A stretch of 64,000 bases of DNA from CAWHMS01 sp963830495 (GTDB lineage Bacteria > Actinomycetota > Actinomycetes > Propionibacteriales > Nocardioidaceae). The stretch is from the NCBI GenBank assembly GCA_963830495.1, contig CAWHMS010000002.1:1-64000 (forward strand), written 5' to 3'. Shown in pieces: positions 43,790 through 53,202 of this stretch. Each line of letters starts with the position of its first letter. Position 1 is the stretch's first letter. Under the pieces are notes generated by a model, which saw only the letters and a list, made by a program, of their open reading frames with translations, was not told the origin of the DNA and searched no databases. The translations under genes were made by a program, and so were the position numbers.

Positions 43790-45908
43790 TCAGTTGCCGT
43801 CCGGACTGGACTGCTCGAACGTCTTGCGCCAGGTGTCCGGTGACGCGAGCTCGGGCAGCGCCTCCTTGTACTGCTTGGACAGCTCTGGCCACTCCTTCGT
43901 GAGCCGCGTGTGCACGGCCATCGACCGCTGCAACAGGTCCCGGAACTGTCGCGGATGACGCTTGTACCAGAACGCGGAGGACCCATCGGCGGCCGACACC
44001 AGCGCGGAGTCGAACTGCGAGACCAGCCACCACTTCAGGTCGATGTGCGGGATGTTGGCCTCCGGGTAGTCCCGAGACAGGTCGCGCACCGGGAGGAACT
44101 GCCGCACCGCACTCGCGACCATGGTCTTGCCGCGGCCGGCCTTGCCACGCGGGGCGGTCGGCTCCTTGCCGCGGCGGGGTGGCTTGAGCCGGCGCGCTGC
44201 CGGGAAGCTGTCGAGGTCGCTCTCGGCCCGCGAGTCGTCGTACTGCTTGCGCAGGTCACGCAGCTCCGGCAGCCGCTCCATGACGTCGCGATGCATCCGA
44301 TCCGGGCCGTCGAGGATGTCCTCGATGGCCATCAGACCCATCTCCGCGGGCCCGTACTGCATCGACAGCAGATGCTTGACCTGGGTCTCGAAGCTCTCCA
44401 GGATCAGCCGGCCACCGCGCTCGTACGGCGAGTGCAGCAGCGCAGCCACGAGCCGGTTGCGCCGGTGGAAGTAGGCCTGCCAGTCGACCGTGTCGTCCTT
44501 CTCGTGCCACGGCACGTGCCACACAGCCATGCCTGGCAGCGTCACGGTCGGGCAGCCGGCCTCGCCGGCACGCAGCCCGAACTCCGCGTCGTCCCACTTG
44601 ATGAACATGGGCAGCGACAGGCCTATCTTGCGGATGACCGGCGTCGGGATCAGGCACATCCACCAGCCGTTGTAGTCGACGTCGATCCGGCGGTGCAGCC
44701 ACTGTGTCGAGCGCAGCGGCTTGTTGGCGAAGTTGTGTCCGTGCACCGTGTTGGGCGCGGGCCCCCAGAACCAGCGGTACTTGGAGACGGCCTCGCCGTA
44801 CGCGTGCAGCACCGAGCGGTCGTAGAGGCTGAACATCTGACCGCCGACGATCGTCGTCTGCTTGCCGAGGTCGGCAAACGCCAGCGCCCGCAAGATGCCT
44901 TCAGGCTCGCAGACGACATCGTCGTCGAGAAGCAGGACGTACTCGGCTGCGCCCTTGTCGGCGGTCTCCATCATGGCCCGCGAGAAGCCGCCCGAGCCGC
45001 CGAGGTTTCCCTGGTCGATGATGCGCAGCTTGGGCCCCAGCGCGGCAGCCGCCTGCGGGTACAGCGGATGGTCGACGACCTTCTGGCTGCCCTGGTCGAC
45101 CACGAGGATCTCGTCGATGATCTCGAGCACCGTGGGCTCGTGGGAGAGGTTGATCAGCTGGTCGACACAGAACTCGGGGCGGTTGAAGGTCGTGATGCCG
45201 ATCGACAGCTTGTTGGGCGTCAGCCGATCGGTCTCGAACGCCCACACCGCCTCGTGCAGGGTGAGCTCGGCTTCGCCGGCCTCGATGTCGAACCAGTACC
45301 AGCCGCCATCGATGAAGGGCTTGAGCGCAAGGTCGACGACCATGGTCCTCGATCCCGCCCGGCTCGACCTCCAGCGACTCCGCCCGCTGCACGTGGCCCT
45401 TCGCCGTGGATCGGTAGACGATCACCGAGCCCGAGCCCTCGACGCGCATCACCAGGCGTAGGGAGTCGAAGTCAGTCCAGCGTCGCCAGTAGCCGGCCGG
45501 GAAGGCATTGAAGTAGGTGCCGAAGGTCAGCCGACGCTCCTCCCGGACGGTGGCGCCGCCGGTGGCGGAGATCCGACCGAAGGAGCCCATCGCCTCGACC
45601 GAGCCGGTGGCAGCACTGGTCGATCCGGTCTCGGTGGAGTCGTCGTCGTCCTCGGCGATGGCACCGGCCCCGGACTGGCGGGAGGTGCTCTCGCCAGCGC
45701 TGTAGCTTGAGATCCCGCTGATGTACAGCGGCCGGATGTCCAGCTCCTGGTCGGGTCGAATGACGGTGCGCTGCACGATGCGGTGCCCGGCGAGTGGGCC
45801 GTCGGCGTCGGCTGTGAGGGTGGACGAGGTGGAACTCTCGGTCACGGTTGAGGCCTTCTCGATGTCGGGGGCTAGCAGGCTCACGGTAGCAGCCGGAGCG
45901 TCGGCCAC
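43790..45908 (-). pseudogene. GlfT2-like glycosyltransferase, frameshifted
   Basis: A GT2-family galactofuranosyltransferase-like enzyme (GlfT2 type) for a cell-surface galactan, about 705 codons. The N-terminal beta-sandwich domain is in one frame from GTG 45908: RPLYISGISSYSAG, RLTFGTYFNAFPAGYWRRWT, VEGSGSVIVYRSTAKGHVQR. One extra base at about 45353 then shifts the frame; after it come VVDLALKPFIDGGWYWFDIE, LSIGITTFNRPEFCVDQLIN, EYVLLLDDDVVCEPEGILRA (DDD/DXD metal site), FIKWDDAEFGLRAGEAGCPT and WHVPWHEKDDTVDWQAYFH. The C-terminal helical domain runs to 43790. Both halves are well conserved; artefact or a recent lesion. It may donate galactofuranose from UDP-Galf at the inner membrane face. 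Confidence 0.85.
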
Positions 45909-45943
45909 AGGACGCCAGGACGCCGCGGCCGAGGCCTTACGAT

Positions 45944-47062
45944 GTGCCTGTGCCTGCCCCGGATCCTGTTGTCTACGTGCATATCGGCCCGCCCAAGACC
46001 GGGACCACCTACCTGCAGGCGGTGCTCTGGCACAACCGGGCGAAACTGGCCGCCAACGGCCTGGCCATCCCGAAGTCCGACGCCAACCGGCACTTCAAGG
46101 CCGCGCTCGACCTCCGTGGCCTGGACTTCCAGGGCCACGCCGACCCACGGCGCACCGGCGAATGGCCCCGCCTTGCCGCGGCCGTGGACCGCGGCCCGGG
46201 GAAACGGTCGTTGATCAGCCACGAGATCTTCGGCGGATCGGCACCCGAGCAGATCGACCGGCTCGTCGACGACCTCGCCCCGGCCGAGGTCCACGTCGTC
46301 TACGGCGCCCGGGACGTGGCCCGGCAGCTGCCCGCCGTCTATCAGGAGACCATCAAGAACCGCGGCAAGCGCACCTTCGGCGCGCACGTCGACAAGGCGA
46401 TCCGACAACTACGCGACGACAAGGTCACCAGCGGATTCTGGCGGTCGCAGCACCAGCCGGCCACACTGGCACGCTGGGCACAGCGGGTGCCGGTTGAGCG
46501 GATCCACATCGTCACCCTGCCGCAGCGCGGTGCCGCACCAGACCTGCTGTGGCAGCGGTTCTGCCAGGCCGTCGGTGTCCCGTCAGACGGCTACGACCTC
46601 GACGTGACCCGGGCGAACCCGTCCCTCAGCACCGAGGACACAGAAGTGCTCAGGTTGCTCAACGCAGCGCTCCCGCCGCCCGAGCAGTTCCCGTGGCCGC
46701 AGTACAGCCGCAGGGTGAAGAAGCGCTTCAACACCCGTGCCGACTCCGGGTCTCCTGGGACTCGGCTGACGGTGCCGCTGGAGTTCCGGGACGAGCTGGC
46801 GGCTCATACCGAGCGCGTCAAGAAGGAGCTCGCGGACGCCGGCTACGACATCATCGGCTCAATCGACGACCTCGACCCCGCGGAGTCGTCGTTCGGCCCC
46901 ACGCGCGAGCCAGACTACGTCCACGTCTCCGAGGCAGCGACGCAGCTGCTGGCCGAGCTGATCGTGCGGGGCCCACGCGGCGGACGGCAGTCGGAGTCCC
47001 GCGCCCGACGCGTGCCGGCCAAGGTGGGAGAGGTCGTAGGCCGATTCCGAGGGAAGAGATGA
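45944..47062 (+). CDS. Sulfotransferase-like protein 1
   Basis: A 372-residue protein of a PAPS-sulfotransferase-like family. N-terminal phosphosulfate loop: VYVHIGPPKTGTTYLQAVLW (PKTGTT). The region AEVHVVYGARDVARQLPAVY, followed by QETIKN, corresponds to the 3'-phosphate-binding S/R segment. Then GFWRSQHQPATLARWAQRVP, IHIVTLPQRGAAPDLLWQRF and NPSLSTEDTEVLRLLNA. The same chain of motifs occurs in the next three genes. It starts at GTG 45944, 35 bp from the divergent glycosyltransferase start, and overlaps sulfotransferase 2 by four bases. Acceptor unknown; a cell-envelope glycan is inferred from context. Confidence 0.8.
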   Translation: MPVPAPDPVVYVHIGPPKTGTTYLQAVLWHNRAKLAANGLAIPKSDANRHFKAALDLRGLDFQGHADPRRTGEWPRLAAAVDRGPGKRSLISHEIFGGSAPEQIDRLVDDLAPAEVHVVYGARDVARQLPAVYQETIKNRGKRTFGAHVDKAIRQLRDDKVTSGFWRSQHQPATLARWAQRVPVERIHIVTLPQRGAAPDLLWQRFCQAVGVPSDGYDLDVTRANPSLSTEDTEVLRLLNAALPPPEQFPWPQYSRRVKKRFNTRADSGSPGTRLTVPLEFRDELAAHTERVKKELADAGYDIIGSIDDLDPAESSFGPTREPDYVHVSEAATQLLAELIVRGPRGGRQSESRARRVPAKVGEVVGRFRGKR

Positions 47063-48252
47063 CCGACGGCGCGGCCAGGCAGCGGACACGAGTCTTCTTC
47101 CACGTCGGAGCACCCAAGACGGGCACCACGTATCTCCAGCACCGGCTGTTCAAGAATCGGGCGGCGCTGGCCGCAGACGGGGTGCTCTATCCCTACGAGC
47201 GGTTCGGGGACGCGTTCCGGTCGATGCACGACTTCGCCGGCACCGGGTGGGGCGGCCGCGGCCCCCAGCAGTTCCGGGGCGAGTGGGACGCTGTGGCCCG
47301 GCGGATCCGCAACTGGGACGGCCCGACGGTGATCCTGTCCAACGAGCTCTTCGGCAAGGTGGCACCGGACCGGATCAAGTCTCGCCTTCGCGGCCTGGGC
47401 GACGTCGACGTGCACGTGGTGTTCTCCGCACGTGACATCGCCCGGCAGCTCGTGTCGGACTGGCAGGAGCACATCAAGCACAAGCACGTCGTGACGCTCG
47501 AGCAGTTCGTCGACGACCTCGTCGAGCTCGGCGTCGCGGCGCCGCAGCCCTTCGGGGAGATGTTCTGGGAGCTGCACGACGCCGGCCGGGTGCTGGACCG
47601 CTGGGGCCGCTTCGTGCCAGCGGCACAGGTCCACGTCGTCACGGTGCCCCAGCCGGGCGCTCCCGCCGACACCTTGTGGCAGCGGTTCGCCCAGGTGACC
47701 GGCCTCGACCCCGCCCGATACGCCGATCTCGGAGGGCGCTCCAACCGTTCGATGGGCGTCGCCGAGACCGAGCTCGTACGTCGCATGAACCGGCAGCTGC
47801 GGCGGATGCCGTCGGAGTCCTACGACCCCCTCGTCCGGAGGTTCCTTGCCGAGCAGGCACTCGGCAACCGATCCAGCCGGTTGATGCTGCCGCCGCACCG
47901 GATGGACTGGGCGGTCGCATGGTCGGAGGAGCTGGTGGCCGCGATCGAGGCACGTGGCTACGACGTCGTCGGCGACCTTGCCGAGTTACTGCCGCGCCGC
48001 GACGATCACGCGGCGTACGTGTCGCCGACGTCCTTGGGTGACGCCGCCCTGGCACCGGCCGCTACGCGTGCCGCCACGAGGGTGCTGCTGTACTCGTCGC
48101 GGCAGCGGAAGACGATCCGCGAGCTGCGCGACCAGCTGGGTGACTCCGAGGCGTCGGGCTACCGCCCGCCCAGCCAGGCCGAGCCCGGCGGGATGCGCCC
48201 CTGGCGCGGACGCGCCCGAGCCCTGCTTGCCCGCCTACGGCACCACCGTTGA
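47059..48252 (+). CDS. Sulfotransferase-like protein 2
   Basis: A 397-residue paralogue of gene 1. The loop is RVFFHVGAPKTGTTYLQHRL; the PAPS-side motif is VDVHVVFSARDIARQLVSDW then QEHIKH. MFWELHDAGRVLDRWGRFVP and VHVVTVPQPGAPADTLWQRF follow, then NRSMGVAETELVRRMNRQL. The C-terminus is longer (about 30 residues of Arg-rich sequence after YSSRQRKTIRELRDQLGDS). ATG 47059 overlaps the stop of gene 1 (ATGA), so the two are cotranslated. It ends 28 bp before the convergent gene 3. Confidence 0.82.
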   Translation: MTDGAARQRTRVFFHVGAPKTGTTYLQHRLFKNRAALAADGVLYPYERFGDAFRSMHDFAGTGWGGRGPQQFRGEWDAVARRIRNWDGPTVILSNELFGKVAPDRIKSRLRGLGDVDVHVVFSARDIARQLVSDWQEHIKHKHVVTLEQFVDDLVELGVAAPQPFGEMFWELHDAGRVLDRWGRFVPAAQVHVVTVPQPGAPADTLWQRFAQVTGLDPARYADLGGRSNRSMGVAETELVRRMNRQLRRMPSESYDPLVRRFLAEQALGNRSSRLMLPPHRMDWAVAWSEELVAAIEARGYDVVGDLAELLPRRDDHAAYVSPTSLGDAALAPAATRAATRVLLYSSRQRKTIRELRDQLGDSEASGYRPPSQAEPGGMRPWRGRARALLARLRHHR

Positions 48253-48280
48253 GCCGCGAGACGCGGAGGCGACGGACGGG

Positions 48281-49390
48281 TTACTCAGACCGGCCGTCGC
48301 CGGGTCGCTGATCCGCCTTGGCCGCCGGTTTCGCCTGCGCCGTCTTCATCAGCTCCCGCTGGGTTCGGAGCATGCCGTTGACGACGTCGAGCAGGGCATC
48401 GACCACCTGGCGGTCGCTGAGTTCCTCGGGCGCCGTGGCTGCCCTGGCGAACCGGTCTCGGACAGCCGGCTGTGGTGTCAGATCGTGGAGAGTTCCGACG
48501 ACGTCATACCCCGCCGACCGGATCCCGTCGGCAACTGCGCGGCACCGGCGGGTCAGCAGCCGGCGCTGCACTCGTCCCAGGGTCAGGGTGGCGGTATCGG
48601 TCACCGCCTCGGACAGCACCGGCATGAGCGGGCGGATCACCTCGCGGCGGTACTGCCGGATCGGGAGCTGGGCGCCGTACCGCTCGTTGTAGCGGCGCAG
48701 CACCTCCGTGGATGCCACCCCCAGGGATGGGTTGGCCACCGGCATGGCAGCGTCGTACGCGCCGCCGTCGATGCCGATCGCCTCGGCGAAGCGATCCCAG
48801 AGCAGCGTCGGCGCCGCCCCCCGAGGTGGTGCGGTGACCACGTGCACCCGCGCCGGAGGGAGGCCCTGACTCCATCGCGCCAGTGCACGCGGAGCATCCT
48901 GGGCTCGCCAGAAGTGACGCGCCATCCGCTGCGACCGAGGCCCCAGCAGGTCCAGCACGAAGGCACCGTAGCTCTGGGTGCGTTGGTTCTTGACCTGCTC
49001 CTGCCACACGGCCGGCACTTGGCGGAGAAGATCGCGAGCGGAGTAGACGACATGCACCTCGGCGTCACCGAAGGCGCCCAGGACCTGGGCTGCGAGCGTC
49101 TCGTCGAAGAAGACGAACATCTCCGACGAGATCACGACCGTGTGGCCTTGCCACGCCCGGACCTGTGCCACCAGCTCGTCCCAGTGCCCGCGAAACTCCG
49201 TGCTGTCCAGCCCACGAGCGCTCTCGGGCCGTAGCCCCCACGCAGCCTGGTGGTGAGCCTCGCCCGCGCGCGGGTAGAGCACCCCCTGCTGGGCGAGTTG
49301 GTCGCGGTTGGCGGCGAGCACTCGCTGGAGGTACGTCGTACCGGTCTTGGGCGCACCGATGTGGACGAAGACCTTGACCGGGTCACCCAT
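48281..49390 (-). CDS. Sulfotransferase-like protein 3
   Basis: A 369-residue paralogue on the opposite strand. VKVFVHIGAPKTGTTYLQRV is the P-loop-like site; AEVHVVYSARDLLRQVPAVW followed by QEQVKN is the second phosphate motif; RHFWRAQDAPRALARWSQGL, VHVVTAPPRGAAPTLLWDRF and NPSLGVASTEVLRRYNERYG complete the shared pattern. ATG 49390 overlaps the stop of gene 4 by eight bases, so 4 and 3 form an operon mirroring 1 and 2. Confidence 0.82.
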   Translation of the reverse strand: MGDPVKVFVHIGAPKTGTTYLQRVLAANRDQLAQQGVLYPRAGEAHHQAAWGLRPESARGLDSTEFRGHWDELVAQVRAWQGHTVVISSEMFVFFDETLAAQVLGAFGDAEVHVVYSARDLLRQVPAVWQEQVKNQRTQSYGAFVLDLLGPRSQRMARHFWRAQDAPRALARWSQGLPPARVHVVTAPPRGAAPTLLWDRFAEAIGIDGGAYDAAMPVANPSLGVASTEVLRRYNERYGAQLPIRQYRREVIRPLMPVLSEAVTDTATLTLGRVQRRLLTRRCRAVADGIRSAGYDVVGTLHDLTPQPAVRDRFARAATAPEELSDRQVVDALLDVVNGMLRTQRELMKTAQAKPAAKADQRPGDGRSE

Positions 49391-50498
49391 TCCGCCACCG
49401 CCCCCTCAGCCGGTTCCACCGCGGTCGCAAGGCAACGCGGTGCCGCAGCTGATCGACGATCGTGGCCGGTTGATCACCCGACCCAGACTCGGGCCGGGCG
49501 GCGTAGTCCGCGAGCAGCCGGCTCGCCAGCAACGAGACGTCCTGCTCGTTGACCTCGGGCACCGGAGCGGCCTTCGCCCCGAGCTCCGGCGCCAAGTCGG
49601 CGAGGTCGCCGACGACCTTCACACCGCTCGCGGTGAGCTGCTCGATCGCATCCTCGGAGATCCGGGTGACCTGGTCCTGCCACCGACCTGGCACGGCGAT
49701 CCGCATGCCCGTCCCGTGCCGCAGCAGCATGTCCTCGGCGAAGCGCCGCTTGATCCGGCGTTCGTACTGTGGCCAGCTGAGGTCAGCAAGGTCGCCGTTG
49801 AGCCTCCGGAGCAGCTCGGCCTCGGCCATGCCCAACGACGTGTTGCTGCTCCGGATCGTGAAGTCGTACGGCAGGTCCGGAAGCTCCGCCGCCGCGGCGA
49901 AGCGGCGCCAGAGCTCGAGCGGCTCCGATCCAGGCGGTGGCACCGTGACCAGCGTCACGTGTTCCGCTCCGACCGCAGCTGACCAACGGCTGACGACTCT
50001 GGGGATCCACTGCACCCGCCAGAACCCGCCGGTGAACGCCGTGTCCCCGCCGGTGCCGAGCACCGCCTCGAGGAAGGCCTCGTACGGCTGCTCGCTCCGG
50101 TTCTTGACCCGCTCCTGCCACACGGCTGGGATCTGGCGGCTCAGGTCGCGTGCGGAGACGATCACACGTACGTCGGCACCCTCGAACGACGTGACCGCAG
50201 TCTGGATCGCCTCGGGGGACGTGCGTGCCAGCGTCTCGTGCGAGATCACCGCAGTACCGGAGAAGCCGCTGACCTCACGGGTGAGCCGATCCCAGGCGCC
50301 GGTCCTCCCGGCGTACTCGTGCCCCTGGAACAACGCGCCGCGCAGGTCCAAGGAGGCAAGGAAGTGACTCGACCGGCGGTCGCCCGGATACAGCACCCCG
50401 TTGTCGGCCAGCAGGTCGCGGTTGACGAACAGCACGCGCTGCAGGAAGGTCGTCCCGGTCTTGGCCACACCGACGTGCAGGTGCACCGTGCTCGACAC
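49383..50498 (-). CDS. Sulfotransferase-like protein 4
   Basis: A 371-residue paralogue. The N-terminal loop reads VHLHVGVAKTGTTFLQRVLF, with Ala replacing the Pro of the PKTGTT motif; RVIVSARDLSRQIPAVWQER then VKN; GGFWRVQWIPRVVSRWSAAV; LVTVPPPGSEPLELWRRFAA; NTSLGMAEAELLRRLNGDL. GTG 50498 was chosen because it opens directly at STVHLHVGVAK; further in-frame upstream sequence is not conserved. First gene of the minus-strand pair, 120 bp from the hppA terminator. Confidence 0.8.
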   Translation of the reverse strand: MSSTVHLHVGVAKTGTTFLQRVLFVNRDLLADNGVLYPGDRRSSHFLASLDLRGALFQGHEYAGRTGAWDRLTREVSGFSGTAVISHETLARTSPEAIQTAVTSFEGADVRVIVSARDLSRQIPAVWQERVKNRSEQPYEAFLEAVLGTGGDTAFTGGFWRVQWIPRVVSRWSAAVGAEHVTLVTVPPPGSEPLELWRRFAAAAELPDLPYDFTIRSSNTSLGMAEAELLRRLNGDLADLSWPQYERRIKRRFAEDMLLRHGTGMRIAVPGRWQDQVTRISEDAIEQLTASGVKVVGDLADLAPELGAKAAPVPEVNEQDVSLLASRLLADYAARPESGSGDQPATIVDQLRHRVALRPRWNRLRGRWRNG

Positions 50499-50617
50499 CG
50501 GCAGGCTCCTCGGACAGGGGGATGAACGGACTGATCCTACCTGCGGCCCACGGCAGCTCGGGTCGGCCGGCGTGCGCCGACCACCACCGCCGCGGCCGGT
50601 GGCTGAGCAACGAGAAA

Positions 50618-50646
50618 GGCCCGTCGACCACGAAGGTCGACGGGCC
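50618..50646 (-). terminator. Terminator of hppA
   Basis: A perfect 12-bp stem GGCCCGTCGACC/GGTCGACGGGCC with a 5-base loop. On the minus strand it is followed by TTTCTCG, 16 bp after the hppA stop. A good intrinsic terminator. Confidence 0.85.
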
Positions 50647-50661
50647 CTCTCGGCAGTGAGC

Positions 50662-53034
50662 TCAGACCCGCGGTGCGGTCGCCTCGGCATTGTCGGGCTC
50701 GCTGTCGCCGATGGCGACCGGACGTCGCTTCGACACATACACAGCGATCACGATCGCAGCCGTCGCGCCCAGTGCGATCGCGATGCGCAGCGGCGTGTTG
50801 GCGTCCTCGCCGTAGGTCATCTTCACGATGGCCGCTGCGATGAGGAGGGAGACCAGGTTCATCACCTTCAGCAACGGGTTGATCGCCGGTCCGGCCGTGT
50901 CCTTGAAGGGGTCGCCGACGGTGTCTCCGATGATCGTGGCCTCGTGCGCAGGCGAGCCCTTGCCGCCGTGATGCCCGTCCTCGACGAGCTTCTTCGAGTT
51001 GTCCCAGGCGCCGCCGGAGTTGGCGAGAAACACCGCCATCAGTGTTCCGGTACCGATCGCGCCGGCGAGGTAGGCGCCGAGTGGCCCGACACCCAACCCG
51101 AAGCCGACGGCGATCGGAGCCATGATCGCCAGCAGACCCGGTGTGGCCAGCTCACGCAGCGACTCGCGGGTGCAGATGTCCACGACCTTGCCGTACTCCG
51201 GGCGACCGGTGCCCTCCATGATTCCGGGGATCTCGCGGAACTGGCGACGTACCTCGAAGACGACCGTGCCGGCGGCACGACCGACCGCGTTGATCGCCAG
51301 CCCGGAGAACAGGAAGACGACGGACGCCCCGAGCAGCAAACCGACGAAGTTCTTGGGATCGGCGACGTTGAGCACCCCGCCGGTCAGCGTCAGCGTGTCC
51401 GACAGTGAGAGGTCCTCGGCCTGGATCGTGCCCTGGATCTCCTCCACCGCCCCAGTCACTGCGTCGGTGAAGGCGCCGAAGAGCGCAGTGGCCGCCAGGA
51501 CAGCCGTCGCAATCGCGATGCCCTTCGTGATCGCCTTGGTCGTGTTGCCGACTGCGTCCAGCTCGGTCAGGATCGCGGCACCCTCGCCATCGACATCGCC
51601 GGACATCTCGGCGATGCCTTGGGCGTTATCGGAGACGGGTCCGAAGGTGTCCATCGCGACGATCACGCCGACGGTCGTCAGCAGGCCGCACCCGGCCAGT
51701 GCGACGGCGAACAGGGAGATGATCAGTGAACCCGATCCGAGCAGGAAGGCCCCAAAGACGGCTGCGCCGATGACGAGCGCCGTGTAGACAGCGGACTCGA
51801 AGCCGACTGCGAGACCAGCGAGGATCACGGTTGCTGGCCCCGTCAGCGCCGTCTTGCCGATGTCCTTGACCGGCCGGAACTCTGTGCCAGTGAAGTAGCC
51901 GGTGAGCGCCAGGATCAGCGCGGCCAGCACGATCCCGATGATGACGGCGACCGTCGCGATCAGGGCCGGGTTGCCGTCGAAAGTCTCACCGCCGCCGATC
52001 GCCTGTTGGAGGATGGTGCCGCTGTCGGTGACGTCGAGCTCGTCGAACGACGTAGGCAGGTAGGCGAAGGCGGCGATCGTACAGAGCAACGCGGAAACGC
52101 CAGCGCTGATGTAGAACGCGCGGTTGATCGTGGTCAAGCCGCTCTCACCGACGCGCGGCTTGCACAGATAGACGCCGAGGAGCGCCGTCATGGCGCCGAT
52201 GGCGGGGACGATCAGCGGGAATACCAGCCCTTCCGCTCCGAAGGCCGCGGACCCGAGGATCAGGGCTGCCACGAGAGTCACCGCGTAGGACTCGAACAGG
52301 TCGGCCGCCATCCCTGCGCAGTCGCCCACGTTGTCTCCGACGTTGTCGGCAATGGTTGCCGCGTTGCGCGGGTCGTCCTCGGGGATGCTCTGCTCGACCT
52401 TGCCGACCAGGTCCGCGCCGACGTCAGCCGCCTTGGTGAAGATGCCGCCGCCAACGCGCATGAACATCGCGAGGAGCGCGGCGCCGAAACCGAAGCCCTC
52501 GAGCACCTCCGGTGCATCACCTTGGTAGATGAGCACGACCAGCGAGGCGCCCAGCAGGCCGAGACCGACCGTCGTCATGCCGACGAACCCGCCGGTGCGG
52601 AACGCGACCCGCATGGCTGGCTCGCGGCCCTCGTCGCGGGCAGCGGCTGCCACCCGCACGTTGGCGCGAACAGCCAAGGACATGCCGAGGAAGCCGATCG
52701 CCGCCGAGAAACCGGCACCGAGCAAGAAGAAGAGCGAGCGACCGATCCGCACTCCCGCATCGCCGGGCAACACGAACAGCAGCAGGAACGCGGCGATCGC
52801 GAAGACCGCCAGGGTCTTGAACTGGCGGACGAGGAAAGCCTGGGCCCCTTCTTGCACCGCCTGACCAATGCGCTTCATGTTGTCGGTGCCCTCCGGGGCA
52901 GCGAGCACCTCCTGGCGGAACAACGCGGCCATCGCCAACGCGATGAGCGCGATGACGGCCACGACGATCACCAGGGTGGTGTTGCCGCCGGAGAGGGAGA
53001 CGTCGCCGCCGATGGCGAGGTTTACCCCTGACAT
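50662..53034 (-). CDS. hppA: Membrane H+-translocating pyrophosphatase
   Basis: A 790-residue proton pump driven by pyrophosphate hydrolysis, with about 16 transmembrane helices. Catalytic signatures: DVGADLVGKVEQSIPEDDPR (DVGADLVGK) and ATIADNVGDNVGDCAGMAAD; a C-terminal acidic site EATIIGDTVGDPFKDTAGPA. GNTTKAITKGIAIATA carries Lys at the position that separates potassium-independent (Lys) from potassium-dependent (Ala) enzymes, so it should be K+-independent and H+-pumping. ATG 53034 follows GGAGGTAACGG. TAGACT at 53153-53158 (minus strand) is a plausible -10. Terminator at 50618. Confidence 0.96.
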   Translation of the reverse strand: MSGVNLAIGGDVSLSGGNTTLVIVVAVIALIALAMAALFRQEVLAAPEGTDNMKRIGQAVQEGAQAFLVRQFKTLAVFAIAAFLLLFVLPGDAGVRIGRSLFFLLGAGFSAAIGFLGMSLAVRANVRVAAAARDEGREPAMRVAFRTGGFVGMTTVGLGLLGASLVVLIYQGDAPEVLEGFGFGAALLAMFMRVGGGIFTKAADVGADLVGKVEQSIPEDDPRNAATIADNVGDNVGDCAGMAADLFESYAVTLVAALILGSAAFGAEGLVFPLIVPAIGAMTALLGVYLCKPRVGESGLTTINRAFYISAGVSALLCTIAAFAYLPTSFDELDVTDSGTILQQAIGGGETFDGNPALIATVAVIIGIVLAALILALTGYFTGTEFRPVKDIGKTALTGPATVILAGLAVGFESAVYTALVIGAAVFGAFLLGSGSLIISLFAVALAGCGLLTTVGVIVAMDTFGPVSDNAQGIAEMSGDVDGEGAAILTELDAVGNTTKAITKGIAIATAVLAATALFGAFTDAVTGAVEEIQGTIQAEDLSLSDTLTLTGGVLNVADPKNFVGLLLGASVVFLFSGLAINAVGRAAGTVVFEVRRQFREIPGIMEGTGRPEYGKVVDICTRESLRELATPGLLAIMAPIAVGFGLGVGPLGAYLAGAIGTGTLMAVFLANSGGAWDNSKKLVEDGHHGGKGSPAHEATIIGDTVGDPFKDTAGPAINPLLKVMNLVSLLIAAAIVKMTYGEDANTPLRIAIALGATAAIVIAVYVSKRRPVAIGDSEPDNAEATAPRV

Positions 53035-53202
53035 CCGTTACCTCCACTGAGCCACTGGGCTCATCTTGTGTCCCACGTGATGGGACCTTCGAGAACGTGA
53101 CGCTGTCCGCCGACGGCGCGGTGACGTCTGTCACGCGAACAAAGTCCGCGGGAGTCTAACCCGCGGTCCGCGACGTCTTGTGGGCAGCCCCGGATCGGAT
53201 GC

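Noticed and set aside
53146..53166. Hairpin CCGCGGG/CCCGCGG between the STAS gene and hppA as a terminator
   Set aside because: Only seven paired bases, and the loop contains TAGACT, better explained as an hppA -10 element on the minus strand.
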